This document shows, piece after piece, positions 38,044-47,012 of a stretch of 64,000 nt of DNA. Position numbers and translations under genes: made by a program. The notes under the pieces are model-generated. The model was not told the DNA's origin. It worked only from the letters and a program-made list of their open reading frames with translations, and made no database searches. This stretch comes from Caballeronia choica. GTDB taxonomy: Bacteria > Pseudomonadota > Gammaproteobacteria > Burkholderiales > Burkholderiaceae. Within the stretch, counting starts at the first letter, position 1. The number at the start of each line of letters is the position of its first letter. The stretch lies in contig NZ_FCON02000015.1 of NCBI RefSeq assembly GCF_001544535.1, positions 40,847 through 104,846 of the forward strand. The letters run 5' to 3'.

Positions 38044-39119
38044 GCCTGCTGAATCGCGAAATCTTCTGGCCGCCGGCGGACGAACTGGTCGAGGTCGCCG
38101 AGCGAATCCGGGCGCGGCTGGGCGACTGGCCGGCGGCGTCGAGGCAATGGCGCGTCTGCCTGACCGCGCCCGATGCGCATGGCCCGGACGACCTGATCGT
38201 GTTCACCGAAACGCACGGCGCGGATGTCGAGCGGTTGCTTTCCGACGGCGCCGCGGTGCTCGAAGCGCATGGCGACCGCGCGGTGCTGCGTCGTGGCGCT
38301 GAGCGGTTCGTGCTGGAGGGCGTGTGGTCCGACGACTGGCTGGCCGCGCTCGCGGCGTTCCTCGACTGCGATTTCGAACCGCACGATGCGCTCGTGCTCG
38401 CGCTCGCATGGCGCGCCGGTGACGAAAACAAGCCTGACGCGTGGCCCGTCGATTTCGCTACGTTTCCGCGCGTCGGCGACCTGCCCGACGCGCCGGCCGA
38501 GGCATTTCCGTCCTGCCCGTCGCGGCTCGGGCTGTATCCGGTGCTGCCGAGCGCCGAGTGGGTCGCGCGCGTGCTCGACCTGGGCGTCACGACAGCGCAA
38601 TTGCGCCGCAAGTCGACCGACGCCGACGACCTGAAGCGCGAAATCGGGCAATCGGTGAGTGCGGGCCGAAAGCATCAGGCGCAGTTGTTCATCAACGATC
38701 ACTGGCGCGAAGCGATCGCGGCGGGCGCATACGGCGTGCATCTCGGCCAGGAAGACGTGCAGACCGCCGACCTGAACGCGATCGCGCACGCCGGCGTGCG
38801 CCTGGGACTGTCGACGCACGGTTACTACGAGATGCTGCGCGCGCTGCATTTCCGCCCGAGCTATCTCGCGCTCGGCGCCATCTTCCCGACGACGACCAAG
38901 GTCATGCCGACCGCGCCGCAAGGTCTCGCGCGGCTGGCGCGCTACGTGCGGTTGCTCGACGGGCGCGTGCCGCTCGTCGCGATTGGCGGCGTAAATGGTG
39001 ACGTGTTGCGCGATGTGCTCGCGACCGGCGTCGGCAGCGCGGCGGTCGTGCGCGCGGTGACCGAAGCACAGGACACGGCGGCTGCGGTTGCTGCGTTGCA
39101 ACAGACGTTTGAGCGATAA
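38040..39119 (+). CDS. thiE: Thiamine-phosphate synthase ThiE with long N-terminal extension
   Basis: ThiE joins HMP-pyrophosphate and thiazole phosphate into thiamine phosphate. The catalytic part is residues about 160-355: LGLYPVLPS, TAQLRRKSTDA, QLFINDHWREA, GVHLGQEDVQTAD, LGLSTHGYYE, LALGAIFPTTTKVMP and VAIGGVNGD. At 359 residues it is about 150 longer than usual ThiE (about 210). The extension (MSLLNREIFWPPADELVEVA to about VGDLPDAPAE) is acidic, soluble and of unknown role. Overlaps thiG by four bases. HMP synthesis genes (thiC, thiD) are not in the window. Confidence 0.93.
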   Translation: MSLLNREIFWPPADELVEVAERIRARLGDWPAASRQWRVCLTAPDAHGPDDLIVFTETHGADVERLLSDGAAVLEAHGDRAVLRRGAERFVLEGVWSDDWLAALAAFLDCDFEPHDALVLALAWRAGDENKPDAWPVDFATFPRVGDLPDAPAEAFPSCPSRLGLYPVLPSAEWVARVLDLGVTTAQLRRKSTDADDLKREIGQSVSAGRKHQAQLFINDHWREAIAAGAYGVHLGQEDVQTADLNAIAHAGVRLGLSTHGYYEMLRALHFRPSYLALGAIFPTTTKVMPTAPQGLARLARYVRLLDGRVPLVAIGGVNGDVLRDVLATGVGSAAVVRAVTEAQDTAAAVAALQQTFER

Positions 39120-39184
39120 TGTCGGAAATTCGGAAAAGTTATCTCGTCGAAAGGTAGGCCAGCGCAGCGTTTACGCACAGGCCC

Positions 39185-39190
39185 TATAAT
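39185..39190 (+). promoter_or_regulatory. Consensus -10 element upstream of mlaF
   Basis: A perfect TATAAT lies 34 bases before the mlaF start in the 104-base gap after thiE. The -35 region at 17-bp spacing (GCGCAG) is poor, so the promoter may be activator-dependent or use another determinant. Confidence 0.5.
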
Positions 39191-39223
39191 TCGGCCTCTT
39201 GCGTAAAAGGACCCCCCGCTTCC

Positions 39224-40039
39224 GTGCCTGCTTTCCCCGAGACCCTGCTTGAGCTTCGCGACGTCGACTTCGGTTACGGCGACCGGCTCGTTTTGTCCAA
39301 CCTGAACATGCGTTTCACGCGTGGCCAGGTGGTCGCGGTCATGGGCGGGTCGGGCTGCGGCAAGACGACGATCCTTCGTCTGATCGGTGGGCTCGTCAAG
39401 GCGAATCGCGGCCAGGTGCTGTTCGGCGGCGCGGATGTCGGCGCCCAGACGCGCGACGGCCTGTACGCGCTGCGCCGGAAGATGGGCATGCTGTTCCAGT
39501 TCGGCGCGCTCTTCACCGACCAGTCCGTGTTCGAGAACGTCGCCTTTCCGCTGCGCGAACACACCGATCTCCCCGAAGCGCTGCTGCGCGACCTCGTGCT
39601 GATGAAACTCAACGCGGTCGGGCTGCGTGGCGCGCGCGACCTCGCGCCGTCGGAGATTTCGGGCGGCATGGCGCGCCGCGTGGCGCTCGCGCGAGCCATC
39701 GCGCTCGATCCGCAACTGATGATGTACGACGAGCCGTTCGCCGGCCTCGACCCGATTTCGCTCGGCATCACGGCGAACCTGATCCGCACGCTGAACAGCG
39801 CGCTCGGCGCGACCTCGATCCTCGTCACGCACGACGTGCCGGAATCGTTCGCGATTGCCGACTACGTGTACTTCATCGCGAACGGCGGCATTCTCGCCGA
39901 AGGCACGCCGGCCCAATTGCGCGCCTCGACAGACGCGTCGGTGCGCCAGTTCATCGACGGCGCGCCCGACGGTCCGTTCAAATTTCACTATACGAGCCCG
40001 CCGCTCGCGGCGGACTTCGGTATCGGAGGCAAGGCATGA
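39224..40039 (+). CDS. mlaF: Phospholipid transport ABC ATPase MlaF
   Basis: A 271-residue ATPase driving MlaE in the system that keeps the outer membrane lipid-asymmetric. Walker A is GGSGCGKTTILRL, and the signature is the Mla variant ISGGMARRVALARA. Walker B is LMMYDEPFAGLD, and the H-loop is LVTHDVPESF. GTG start with AAAAGGA upstream at slightly long spacing. First gene of mlaFEDACB. The stop overlaps mlaE (ATGA). Confidence 0.95.
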   Translation: MPAFPETLLELRDVDFGYGDRLVLSNLNMRFTRGQVVAVMGGSGCGKTTILRLIGGLVKANRGQVLFGGADVGAQTRDGLYALRRKMGMLFQFGALFTDQSVFENVAFPLREHTDLPEALLRDLVLMKLNAVGLRGARDLAPSEISGGMARRVALARAIALDPQLMMYDEPFAGLDPISLGITANLIRTLNSALGATSILVTHDVPESFAIADYVYFIANGGILAEGTPAQLRASTDASVRQFIDGAPDGPFKFHYTSPPLAADFGIGGKA

Positions 40040-40803
40040 TCAGCGCGCTCGGACGTCGCGTGCTCGACGGCTTCGGCACCGCCGGTTACGCGACGCGCAT
40101 GTTCCTGCGCCTCGTGCTCGAATTTTTCCCGTTGCTGCGCCGGCCGCGTCTTGTCACGAAACAGGTTCATTTTGTCGGCAATTATTCGCTGGTGATCATC
40201 GCGGTGTCGGGGCTGTTCGTCGGCTTCGTGCTGGGCCTGCAGGGGTATTACACGCTGAACCGCTACGGCTCCGAGCAGGCGCTCGGGCTGCTCGTCGCGC
40301 TGTCGCTCGTGCGCGAACTGGGGCCGGTCGTGACCGCGCTGCTGTTCGCCGGGCGCGCGGGCACGTCTTTGACCGCCGAAATCGGTCTGATGAAAGCCGG
40401 TGAGCAACTGACCGCGATGGAAATGATGGCCGTCGACCCGGTCAAGGTCGTGGTTGCGCCGCGCATGTGGGCCGGCATCATCGCAATGCCGATTCTCGCC
40501 GCGATCTTCAGCGCGGTTGGCGTGTTCGGCGGCTATGTGGTCGGCGTGCTCTTGATCGGCGTCGACGCCGGCGCGTTCTGGTCGCAGATGCAGGGCGGCG
40601 TGGACGTGTGGCGCGACGTCGGAAACGGCGTCGTCAAGAGCATCGTGTTCGGCTTCGCGGTGACGTTCATCGCACTGTTCCAGGGCTACGAAGCCAAGCC
40701 GACCCCGGAAGGCGTATCGCGCGCGACAACCAAGACCGTCGTGTACGCCTCGCTCGCCGTACTCGGCCTCGATTTCCTGCTGACCGCGCTGATGTTCAGC
40801 TAG
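40036..40803 (+). CDS. mlaE: Phospholipid transport permease MlaE
   Basis: A 255-residue inner-membrane MlaE/DUF140 permease. Family blocks seen: VIIAVSGLFVGFVLGLQGY, ELGPVVTALLFAGRAGT, AEIGLMKAGEQLTAMEMMAVDP and the C-terminal TTKTVVYASLAVLGLDFLLT. It starts at the ATG overlapping the mlaF stop. A short GC hairpin (40821-40837) lies between it and mlaD. Confidence 0.95.
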   Translation: MISALGRRVLDGFGTAGYATRMFLRLVLEFFPLLRRPRLVTKQVHFVGNYSLVIIAVSGLFVGFVLGLQGYYTLNRYGSEQALGLLVALSLVRELGPVVTALLFAGRAGTSLTAEIGLMKAGEQLTAMEMMAVDPVKVVVAPRMWAGIIAMPILAAIFSAVGVFGGYVVGVLLIGVDAGAFWSQMQGGVDVWRDVGNGVVKSIVFGFAVTFIALFQGYEAKPTPEGVSRATTKTVVYASLAVLGLDFLLTALMFS

Positions 40804-40820
40804 GGCACTCATTGAATGGG

Positions 40821-40837
40821 CGCCCGCAGCGCGGGCG
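40821..40837 (+). other. Small GC-rich hairpin between mlaE and mlaD
   Basis: CGCCCGC / GCGGGCG with a 3-base loop and no T-run. It may influence message stability within the mla operon. Confidence 0.4.
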
Positions 40838-40895
40838 TTGTGCAAGGCGCAGACCTGCACACCCGTTCTGCGACAAGATTCTCTTTGGATAGACG

Positions 40896-41462
40896 ATGAA
40901 AAAGACTGCTCTCGACTTCTGGGTCGGCCTCTTCGTGGTGCTGGGTTTCGTGGCGCTGCTGTTTCTCGCGCTCAAGGCCGGCAACATGAGTTCGCTGTCG
41001 TTCCAGCCGACTTACGCGGTGAAGCTGAAATTCGACAACATCGGCGGCCTGAAGGCGCGCGCGCCGGTCAAGAGCGCGGGCGTGACGGTCGGCCGCGTCG
41101 GGTCCATCGGCTTCGACCAGAACACCTACCAGGCGGTCGTCACCATCGATATCGACAAGCAATTCACGTTTCCGAAAGACTCGTCGGCGAAGATCCTGAC
41201 GTCGGGCCTGCTCGGCGAGCAGTACATCGGCCTGGAGCCGGGCGGCGACGACCAGATGCTCAAGAACGGCGACACGATTTCCATGACGCAATCGGCCGTG
41301 GTGCTCGAAAACCTGATCGGCCAGTTCCTGTACAACAAGGCAGCGGATTCCGGCGCTTCGAAGCCGGGCGCCGCGTCTTCCACGCCCTCAGCGTCGGCAC
41401 CGGCTTTCCCGGGTGCCGCGAGCGCCATGGGTGCGACGGGCGCGAGCGCGGCCGGTCAATAA
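40896..41462 (+). CDS. mlaD: MlaD, MCE-domain substrate-binding subunit
   Basis: A 188-residue protein anchored by one N-terminal helix (LDFWVGLFVVLGFVALLFLA). A periplasmic MCE domain follows (VKLKFDNIGGLKARAPVKSA, VTVGRVGSI, and ILTSGLLGEQYIGLEPGG). MlaD hexamers form the lipid channel on MlaFEDB. The C-terminal 40 residues are Ala/Ser/Pro-rich and probably disordered. It ends 10 bases before mlaA, behind AAGGAGAAGG. Confidence 0.95.
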   Translation: MKKTALDFWVGLFVVLGFVALLFLALKAGNMSSLSFQPTYAVKLKFDNIGGLKARAPVKSAGVTVGRVGSIGFDQNTYQAVVTIDIDKQFTFPKDSSAKILTSGLLGEQYIGLEPGGDDQMLKNGDTISMTQSAVVLENLIGQFLYNKAADSGASKPGAASSTPSASAPAFPGAASAMGATGASAAGQ

Positions 41463-41472
41463 GGAGAAGGAC

Positions 41473-42420
41473 ATGCAGGCGATGCGCGTGAGAAGCGCGG
41501 CCATCGTAGTTGGCGTGGCGCTGCTCGCCGGCTGTGCGACGGTGACCACGCCGACCAAGGGCGATCCGTTCGAGAGCTACAACCGGACGATGTTCACGGT
41601 CAACGACAAGATCGACCAGCTCGCGTTGAAGCCGGTGGCGAAGGCTTACGTGTGGGCGGTGCCGGAGCTGGTGCGCAACAGCGTAACGAACTTCTTCTCG
41701 AACATCGGCGACGTCTACATCGCGGCGAACAATCTGGCGCAGTTGAAGATCGCCGATGGCGTGTCGGACATCGTGCGCGTCGCGATGAATACGGTGTTCG
41801 GCGTTGGCGGCCTGTTCGACGTCGCGACGATCGCCAAGCTGCCCAAGCACGAAGCCGACTTCGGGCTGACGCTCGGGCACTATGGCGTGCCGGCGGGTCC
41901 GTACGTCGTGTTGCCGTTGCTCGGGCCGAGCACGGTGCGGGACACGGGCGGCACGGTCGTCGATTATTTCGGCAATCCGCTCACGTACGTGAAGCCGGAT
42001 TCGCTGAGCTGGGCGCTGTACGGCGTGAACCTGATCGACGTGCGCGCGAACCTGCTCGGCGCGAGCGACGTTCTTTCCGATGCCGCGCTCGACAAGTATT
42101 CGTTCGTCCGCAATGCATACTTGCAGCGGCGCCAGTACTTGATTACCGGCGGCGAAGGCTCGGCGCCGGATTACGGCGAAGCGCCGTTGCCCAATTACGA
42201 TGAGAACGCGGCGGCGCCGGCGGCCGCATCGGCCGCAGCGGTTCCGCTGGCGCCGGCTTCGGCCACCGCGGCGCCGGCGACGGCGGCGTCGGCTGCGCAA
42301 GGCGCATCCGGCACGGCCGAGGCGCCGGCGGCGGCAAGTGGGGCGGGCAGCAACACAATCCCGAGCAATCAGATGGTTCCGCCGCGAATCCCGTCCTTTC
42401 CATCGATTCGCTTGCGCTGA
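41473..42420 (+). CDS. mlaA: MlaA (VacJ) outer-membrane phospholipid-removing lipoprotein
   Basis: A 315-residue lipoprotein precursor; lipobox LLAGC at Cys21. The family core is FESYNRTMFTVNDKIDQ, KAYVWAVPELVRNSVTNFF, TLGHYGVPAGPYVVLPLLGPS, DTGGTVVDYFGNP. After about residue 235 the protein turns into an Ala/Pro-rich low-complexity tail of roughly 70 residues, longer than in E. coli MlaA. ATG at 41473 behind AAGGAGAAGG. In E. coli this gene is unlinked to mlaFEDCB; here it sits between mlaD and mlaC. Confidence 0.95.
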   Translation: MQAMRVRSAAIVVGVALLAGCATVTTPTKGDPFESYNRTMFTVNDKIDQLALKPVAKAYVWAVPELVRNSVTNFFSNIGDVYIAANNLAQLKIADGVSDIVRVAMNTVFGVGGLFDVATIAKLPKHEADFGLTLGHYGVPAGPYVVLPLLGPSTVRDTGGTVVDYFGNPLTYVKPDSLSWALYGVNLIDVRANLLGASDVLSDAALDKYSFVRNAYLQRRQYLITGGEGSAPDYGEAPLPNYDENAAAPAAASAAAVPLAPASATAAPATAASAAQGASGTAEAPAAASGAGSNTIPSNQMVPPRIPSFPSIRLR

Positions 42421-42543
42421 TTCATCGGCGCATAACGTCCGGTAACATTTTTGACAGGTTTTTCGACGGTTTGGCATGCGTGGCGCGTGAACTCGGATTC
42501 GGTGCCACGTTCAAACCCAAGCCACTTTCAAGCAGGGTCTGTG

Positions 42544-43173
42544 ATGAAAAAACTATTTTTGCTTCCCCTTTTCGCGTTCTTCCTCGCGGTTTGCAACGGC
42601 GCATCGGCGCAGGCTGTCGATACGAGCAATCCCGATGTCATGATCAAGACGGTCACGCAGCAGGTGCTCGACCAGATCAAGGCCGACAAGCAGATCCAGT
42701 CCGGCAACATCACGCGCATCACCGAACTCGTGAACGAGAAGATCCTCCCGTACACGGACTTCACGCGCACGACGCGTCTCGTCATGGGCCGCAACTGGAA
42801 CACCGCGACGCCGCAGCAACAGAAGGACATCGTCGAGCAGTTCAAGATGCTGCTGATTCGCACGTATTCGGGCGCGCTCGCGCAGGTGCGCGACCAGCAG
42901 GTGCAATACAAGCCGTTCCGCGCCGCGCCGGAAGATACCGACGTCGTGGTGCGTTCGGTCGTCATCAACAACGGCTCGCCGATCCAGCTCGACTATCGTC
43001 TGTACAAGACGCCGCAAGGCTGGAAGGTCTACGACATCAACGTGCTCGGCGCGTGGCTGATCCAGGCTTACCAGCAGCAGTTCAACGAGCAGATCTCGCA
43101 GCATGGTGTCGACGGACTGCTGCAGTTCCTCACGCAGCGTAACCAGCAACTCGCGAGCGGCAAGGCATCGTGA
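42544..43173 (+). CDS. mlaC: MlaC periplasmic phospholipid carrier
   Basis: A 209-residue precursor with a clean signal peptide (MKKLFLLPLFAFFLAV, cleavage after SAQA) and the Tol-tolerance/MlaC fold: EKILPYTDFTRTTRLVMGRNW, ATPQQQKDIVEQFKMLL, TYSGALAQ, and a C-terminal YQQQFNEQISQHGVDGLLQFL. It shuttles lipids between MlaA and MlaD. The ATG at 42544 is preferred over an open upstream frame of 31 codons that lacks signal-like sequence. The stop overlaps mlaB (GTGA). Confidence 0.94.
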   Translation: MKKLFLLPLFAFFLAVCNGASAQAVDTSNPDVMIKTVTQQVLDQIKADKQIQSGNITRITELVNEKILPYTDFTRTTRLVMGRNWNTATPQQQKDIVEQFKMLLIRTYSGALAQVRDQQVQYKPFRAAPEDTDVVVRSVVINNGSPIQLDYRLYKTPQGWKVYDINVLGAWLIQAYQQQFNEQISQHGVDGLLQFLTQRNQQLASGKAS

Positions 43174-43469
43174 GCAGCGTGAGTTCCGCCGGGCTTGCCC
43201 CCGGCCGATTCGAAACCGCCGCGACGCTCACGCACGAAAGCGCGAACGCCGCGCTCGAAGCAGGCCTGTCGCGGATCGCGGCGGGCGCCACTGAAGTCGA
43301 TTGCGCGCCGCTCAGGCAATTCGACTCGTCCGCGCTTGCCGTGCTCCTCGCATGGCAGCGCGCGGCGACCGCGCGCGGCGGTCCGCTTTCGATCGTCAAC
43401 CTTCCTTCAGGGCTCGCCAGTCTCGCGCAGGCCTACGGCGTCGATACGCTGCTCTCCTTCCGACATTGA
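43170..43469 (+). CDS. mlaB: MlaB, STAS-domain regulator of the Mla transporter
   Basis: A 99-residue STAS-domain protein that binds MlaF and stabilises the MlaFEDB complex. The pattern ATEVDCAPLRQFDSSALAVLL (first 20: ATEVDCAPLRQFDSSALAVL) carries the conserved D-S-S-A. GTG start overlapping the mlaC stop by four bases. Last gene of the operon. Confidence 0.88.
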   Translation: MSSVSSAGLAPGRFETAATLTHESANAALEAGLSRIAAGATEVDCAPLRQFDSSALAVLLAWQRAATARGGPLSIVNLPSGLASLAQAYGVDTLLSFRH

Positions 43470-43562
43470 TCCTGTGGCTCTCGCCGCGACCGGCGCGGTA
43501 CGGGACACGTTCCCGCCGCGTCCGGCAGGATCGCCTTAAAGCTGGCGTCAGCCGGTTTGCCC

Positions 43563-43568
43563 TATAAT
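43563..43568 (+). promoter_or_regulatory. Consensus -10 element upstream of the YadG/YadH-like genes
   Basis: A perfect TATAAT in the 230-base gap between mlaB and the ATPase gene. No good -35 at 16-18 bases. It suggests an independent start for the exporter genes. Confidence 0.4.
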
Positions 43569-43699
43569 CAAACGTTTTTTCGGCCACGCAACCGGCCCTT
43601 TTTTCGGCCCGATCCGAATCGCTTCTTGAGCGCGTTTTGCGCGCACCCGGGCCGTTACCGCACAACCGAGGCGCCGCCCTTTTCAGCGCGCGCACTGTC

Positions 43700-44626
43700 A
43701 TGTCAGCCATAGAAATCCGAAACGTCAGGAAGCGCTACAAAGAGCTGCAAGCGCTCAAAGGCGTGAGTCTCTCGGTGGAAGAAGGTGAATTCTTCGGCCT
43801 GCTCGGTCCCAACGGAGCGGGCAAAACCACTTTGATCAGCATTCTCGCGGGCCTCGCGCGCGCCGACAGCGGCACGATCTCGGTGCGCGGGCACGATGTC
43901 GTCACCGATTTCCGCGCCGCGCGCCGGGCGCTCGGCATCGTGCCGCAGGAACTCGTCTTCGATCCGTTCTTCACGGTTCGCGAATCGCTGCGCATCCAGT
44001 CGGGCTACTTCGGCTTGCGCAACAACGACGACTGGATCGACGAGGTCATGGCCAACCTCGACCTGACCGAGAAGGCCGACGTCAACACGCGCGCGCTGTC
44101 CGGCGGAATGAAGCGGCGCGTGCTGGTCGCGCAGGCGCTGGTGCACCGGCCGCCCGTGATCGTGCTCGACGAGCCGACCGCCGGCGTCGATGTCGAATTG
44201 CGCCAGACGCTGTGGAAATTCATCTCGCGCCTGAATCGCGAAGGCCACACGATCGTCCTTACCACGCACTATCTGGAAGAGGCCGAGGCGCTGTGCGACC
44301 GCCTCGCGATGCTGCGTCGTGGCGAAGTCGTCGCGCTGGAACGGACGGACACGCTGCTGCAGCGGTTCTCCGGCATGCAGTTGTCGTTGCGCTTCAGGCA
44401 CGGCGTGCTGCCAGCCGAATTGCGTTCGCTGGAAGTCGATCCGCACGCGGTCTCCGGAACGCAGCACTTGCTGCGCCTTTCGAGCTACGACGAAGTCGAG
44501 CCGATTCTCGCGAAATGCCGCGCGGCTGGCTGCGCATTCGACGAAATCGACGTGCGCAAAGCCGATCTGGAAGATGTTTTCGTGCAGATCATGAACGAAC
44601 CCGAAGTGGTCGAGGGACTTTCATGA
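43700..44626 (+). CDS. YadG-like ABC transporter ATPase
   Basis: A 308-residue ATPase of the ABC-2 (YadG/DrrA-like) class, the same length as E. coli YadG. Walker A is GPNGAGKTTLISILAGL; the signature is LSGGMKRRVLVAQAL, and Walker B is VIVLDEPTAGVD. The H-loop is LTTHYLEEAEAL. A C-terminal domain of about 80 residues (FSGMQLSLRFRHG onward) follows. ATG at 43700 begins MSAIEIRNVRKRYKEL. Its stop overlaps the permease gene (ATGA). Substrate unknown; the mla-ibaG context hints at an envelope substrate. Confidence 0.9.
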   Translation: MSAIEIRNVRKRYKELQALKGVSLSVEEGEFFGLLGPNGAGKTTLISILAGLARADSGTISVRGHDVVTDFRAARRALGIVPQELVFDPFFTVRESLRIQSGYFGLRNNDDWIDEVMANLDLTEKADVNTRALSGGMKRRVLVAQALVHRPPVIVLDEPTAGVDVELRQTLWKFISRLNREGHTIVLTTHYLEEAEALCDRLAMLRRGEVVALERTDTLLQRFSGMQLSLRFRHGVLPAELRSLEVDPHAVSGTQHLLRLSSYDEVEPILAKCRAAGCAFDEIDVRKADLEDVFVQIMNEPEVVEGLS

Positions 44627-45378
44627 GCGGTTTCAGAACGCTGTTCTACAAGGAAATCCTGCGTTTCTGGAAGGTCGCCTTCCAGACGGTGCTCGCGCCA
44701 GTGATCACGGCGCTGCTGTATCTGATGATTTTCGGCCATGCGCTGACCGGCCACGTGCAGGTGTATCCGGGCGTCGCGTACACGAGCTTTCTCGTGCCCG
44801 GCCTCGTGATGATGAGCGTGCTGCAGAATTCGTTCGCGAACAGTTCGTCGTCGCTGATCCAGTCGAAGATCACGGGCAATCTCGTGTTCGTCCTGCTGCC
44901 GCCGATCGCGCACTGGGAGATGTATTTTGCGTACGTGCTGGCGTCGGTCGTGCGGGGCTTGAGCGTGGGATTCGGCGTGTTCATCGTGACCGTATGGTTC
45001 ATCCCGATGACTTTTTCCGCGCCGCTCTACATCATTGCGTTCGCGGTGCTGGGTTCGGCGATTCTCGGCACGCTCGGCCTGATCGCCGGCATCTGGGCCG
45101 AGAAGTTCGACCAGCTCGCCGCGTTCCAGAATTTCCTGATCATGCCGCTCACATTCCTTTCGGGCGTGTTCTACTCGACCCATACGCTGCCGCCCATCTG
45201 GCGCGAGGTGTCGCGCCTGAATCCGTTTTTCTACATGATCGACGGTTTCCGCTACGGCTTCTTCGGCATGTCCGACGTGAGCCCGCTCGCGAGCTTCGGG
45301 ATCGTCGCCGCTTTTTTCGCGGTGCTGGCGGTGATCGCCGTGCGCCTGCTGGCGAGCGGCTACAAGCTGCGTCACTGA
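44623..45378 (+). CDS. YadH-like ABC-2 transporter permease
   Basis: A 251-residue ABC-2 permease with six hydrophobic segments, for example TVLAPVITALLYLMIFGHAL and the GFGVFIVTVWFIPM region. The family motif IMPLTFLSGVFYSTHTLPPIW and the following SRLNPFFYMIDGFRYGFFG are typical of YadH/NodJ-like permeases. Translation is coupled to the ATPase through the four-base overlap. ibaG begins 19 bases after its stop. Confidence 0.9.
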   Translation: MSGFRTLFYKEILRFWKVAFQTVLAPVITALLYLMIFGHALTGHVQVYPGVAYTSFLVPGLVMMSVLQNSFANSSSSLIQSKITGNLVFVLLPPIAHWEMYFAYVLASVVRGLSVGFGVFIVTVWFIPMTFSAPLYIIAFAVLGSAILGTLGLIAGIWAEKFDQLAAFQNFLIMPLTFLSGVFYSTHTLPPIWREVSRLNPFFYMIDGFRYGFFGMSDVSPLASFGIVAAFFAVLAVIAVRLLASGYKLRH

Positions 45379-45397
45379 ACATTCAAGGAGGGTTCCC

Positions 45398-45637
45398 ATG
45401 TTGCCGACCCCGGAACAAGTGAAGAATTACATCGCTGGCGGCCTGGCCTGCCAGCATCTGGAAGTGGAAGGCGACGGCCAGCACTTCTTCGCGACCATCG
45501 TGAGCGACGCGTTCCAGGGCAAACGCCTGATCGCGCGGCATCAGATGGTCTACGCGGCGCTCGGCGACCGCATGCGCGCCGAGATTCACGCGCTCAGCAT
45601 GAAGACGCTGACGCCCGAGGAATGGAAGCCGGCATAA
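45398..45637 (+). CDS. ibaG: BolA-family protein IbaG
   Basis: A 79-residue class II KH-fold BolA protein. [22 protein letters not shown], then [21 protein letters not shown], contain the conserved Cys/His ligands used to share a 2Fe-2S cluster with monothiol glutaredoxins. An AAGGAGGG ribosome site precedes the ATG. In enterobacteria ibaG also lies between mlaB and murA, supporting the symbol. Confidence 0.93.
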   Translation: MLPTPEQVKNYIAGGLACQHLEVEGDGQHFFATIVSDAFQGKRLIARHQMVYAALGDRMRAEIHALSMKTLTPEEWKPA

Positions 45638-45740
45638 GCCAACAACCTGCGCGGCTGGAACGCCAGCGCGCAATATTCAAGTCAACCGCGACGCCGATGT
45701 CGACGTCGCAGCAGAGAAGCTAGGCAGAAGGACAGCAAGC

Positions 45741-47012
45741 ATGGACAAACTGGTCATCACTGGGGGCACGACGCTCTCGGGCGAAATCGTCGTATCGGGC
45801 GCGAAGAACGCGGCGCTGCCGATTCTCTGCGCGAGCCTCCTCACCGCCGACGACGTCCATCTGGAAAACGTTCCGAACCTTCAGGACGTGCGCACCATCC
45901 TCAAGCTGCTGCGCCAGATGGGCGTGCAGTCGGAAGTGAGCAGCGACGGACGCGTGACGCTGAACGCGTCGAAGGTCACGAACCTCATCGCGCCGTATGA
46001 AATGGTCAAGACGATGCGCGCCTCGATTCTCGTGCTCGGGCCGCTCGTCGCGCGCTTCGGCGAGGCGAAGGTGTCGCTGCCGGGCGGCTGTGCGATCGGC
46101 GCGCGTCCGGTCGACCAGCACATCAAGGGCCTGCAGGCGATGGGCGCCGAGATCAACATCGAGCATGGCTTCATCGAAGCGCGGGCGAAGCGCCTGAAGG
46201 GCGCGCGCATCATCACCGACATGATCACCGTCACCGGCACGGAAAACCTGCTGATGGCGGCGGTGCTCGCCGAGGGCGAGACGGTGATCGAAAACGCGGC
46301 GCGCGAGCCGGAAGTGAGCGATCTCGCGCATCTGCTCGTCAAGATGGGCGCGAAGATCGACGGAATCGGTTCCGACCGGCTCGTGATCCACGGCGTCGAG
46401 AAGCTGCATGGCGCGCGCCATTCGGTCGTGCCGGATCGGATCGAAGCGGGCACGTTCCTGTGCGCCGTCGCGGCCACGGGCGGCGACGTGACGTTGCGCC
46501 ACGTGAGCCCGTCGCTGCTCGACGCGGTAACGTCGAAGCTGCGCGAAGCGGGCGTGACGATCGAGGAAGGCGACAACTGGATGCGCGTCAGGATGGCCAA
46601 ACGTCCCGAAGCGGTGAGCTTCCGCACGTCGGAATATCCCGCATTCCCGACGGACATGCAGGCGCAGTTCATGGCGCTCAATTCGATGGCAAAGGGCACA
46701 TCGCAGGTCGTCGAGACGATTTTCGAGAACCGCTTCATGCACGTCCAGGAGCTGAACCGCCTCGGCGCGAGCATCACCATCGACGGCAATACCGCGCTGG
46801 TCTCCGGCGTCGAGCAGTTGTCGGGCGCGAAAGTGATGGCGACCGACCTGCGCGCGTCGGCGAGCCTCGTGATCGCGGCGATGTGCGCGGACGGCGAGAC
46901 GCTGATCGACCGCATCTATCACCTCGACCGCGGTTACGACCGCATGGAAGCGAAGCTGACGGCCGTCGGCGCGAAGGTGAGCCGCATCAAGGGCAGCGGG
47001 AGCGGGCAATGA
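45741..47012 (+). CDS. murA: UDP-N-acetylglucosamine 1-carboxyvinyltransferase
   Basis: First committed step of peptidoglycan synthesis, adding enolpyruvate to UDP-GlcNAc. The catalytic cysteine is Cys117 in [15 protein letters not shown], the fosfomycin target. Other blocks are [31 protein letters not shown] and [14 protein letters not shown]. 423 residues, normal. The stop overlaps hisG (ATGA), so cell-wall and histidine genes are translationally linked here. Confidence 0.97.
   Translation: MDKLVITGGTTLSGEIVVSGAKNAALPILCASLLTADDVHLENVPNLQDVRTILKLLRQMGVQSEVSSDGRVTLNASKVTNLIAPYEMVKTMRASILVLGPLVARFGEAKVSLPGGCAIGARPVDQHIKGLQAMGAEINIEHGFIEARAKRLKGARIITDMITVTGTENLLMAAVLAEGETVIENAAREPEVSDLAHLLVKMGAKIDGIGSDRLVIHGVEKLHGARHSVVPDRIEAGTFLCAVAATGGDVTLRHVSPSLLDAVTSKLREAGVTIEEGDNWMRVRMAKRPEAVSFRTSEYPAFPTDMQAQFMALNSMAKGTSQVVETIFENRFMHVQELNRLGASITIDGNTALVSGVEQLSGAKVMATDLRASASLVIAAMCADGETLIDRIYHLDRGYDRMEAKLTAVGAKVSRIKGSGSGQ

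Noticed and set aside
42451-42479. TTGACA hexamer upstream of mlaC as a promoter
   Set aside because: At 16-18 base spacing there is no acceptable -10 hexamer, and mlaC is within an operon.
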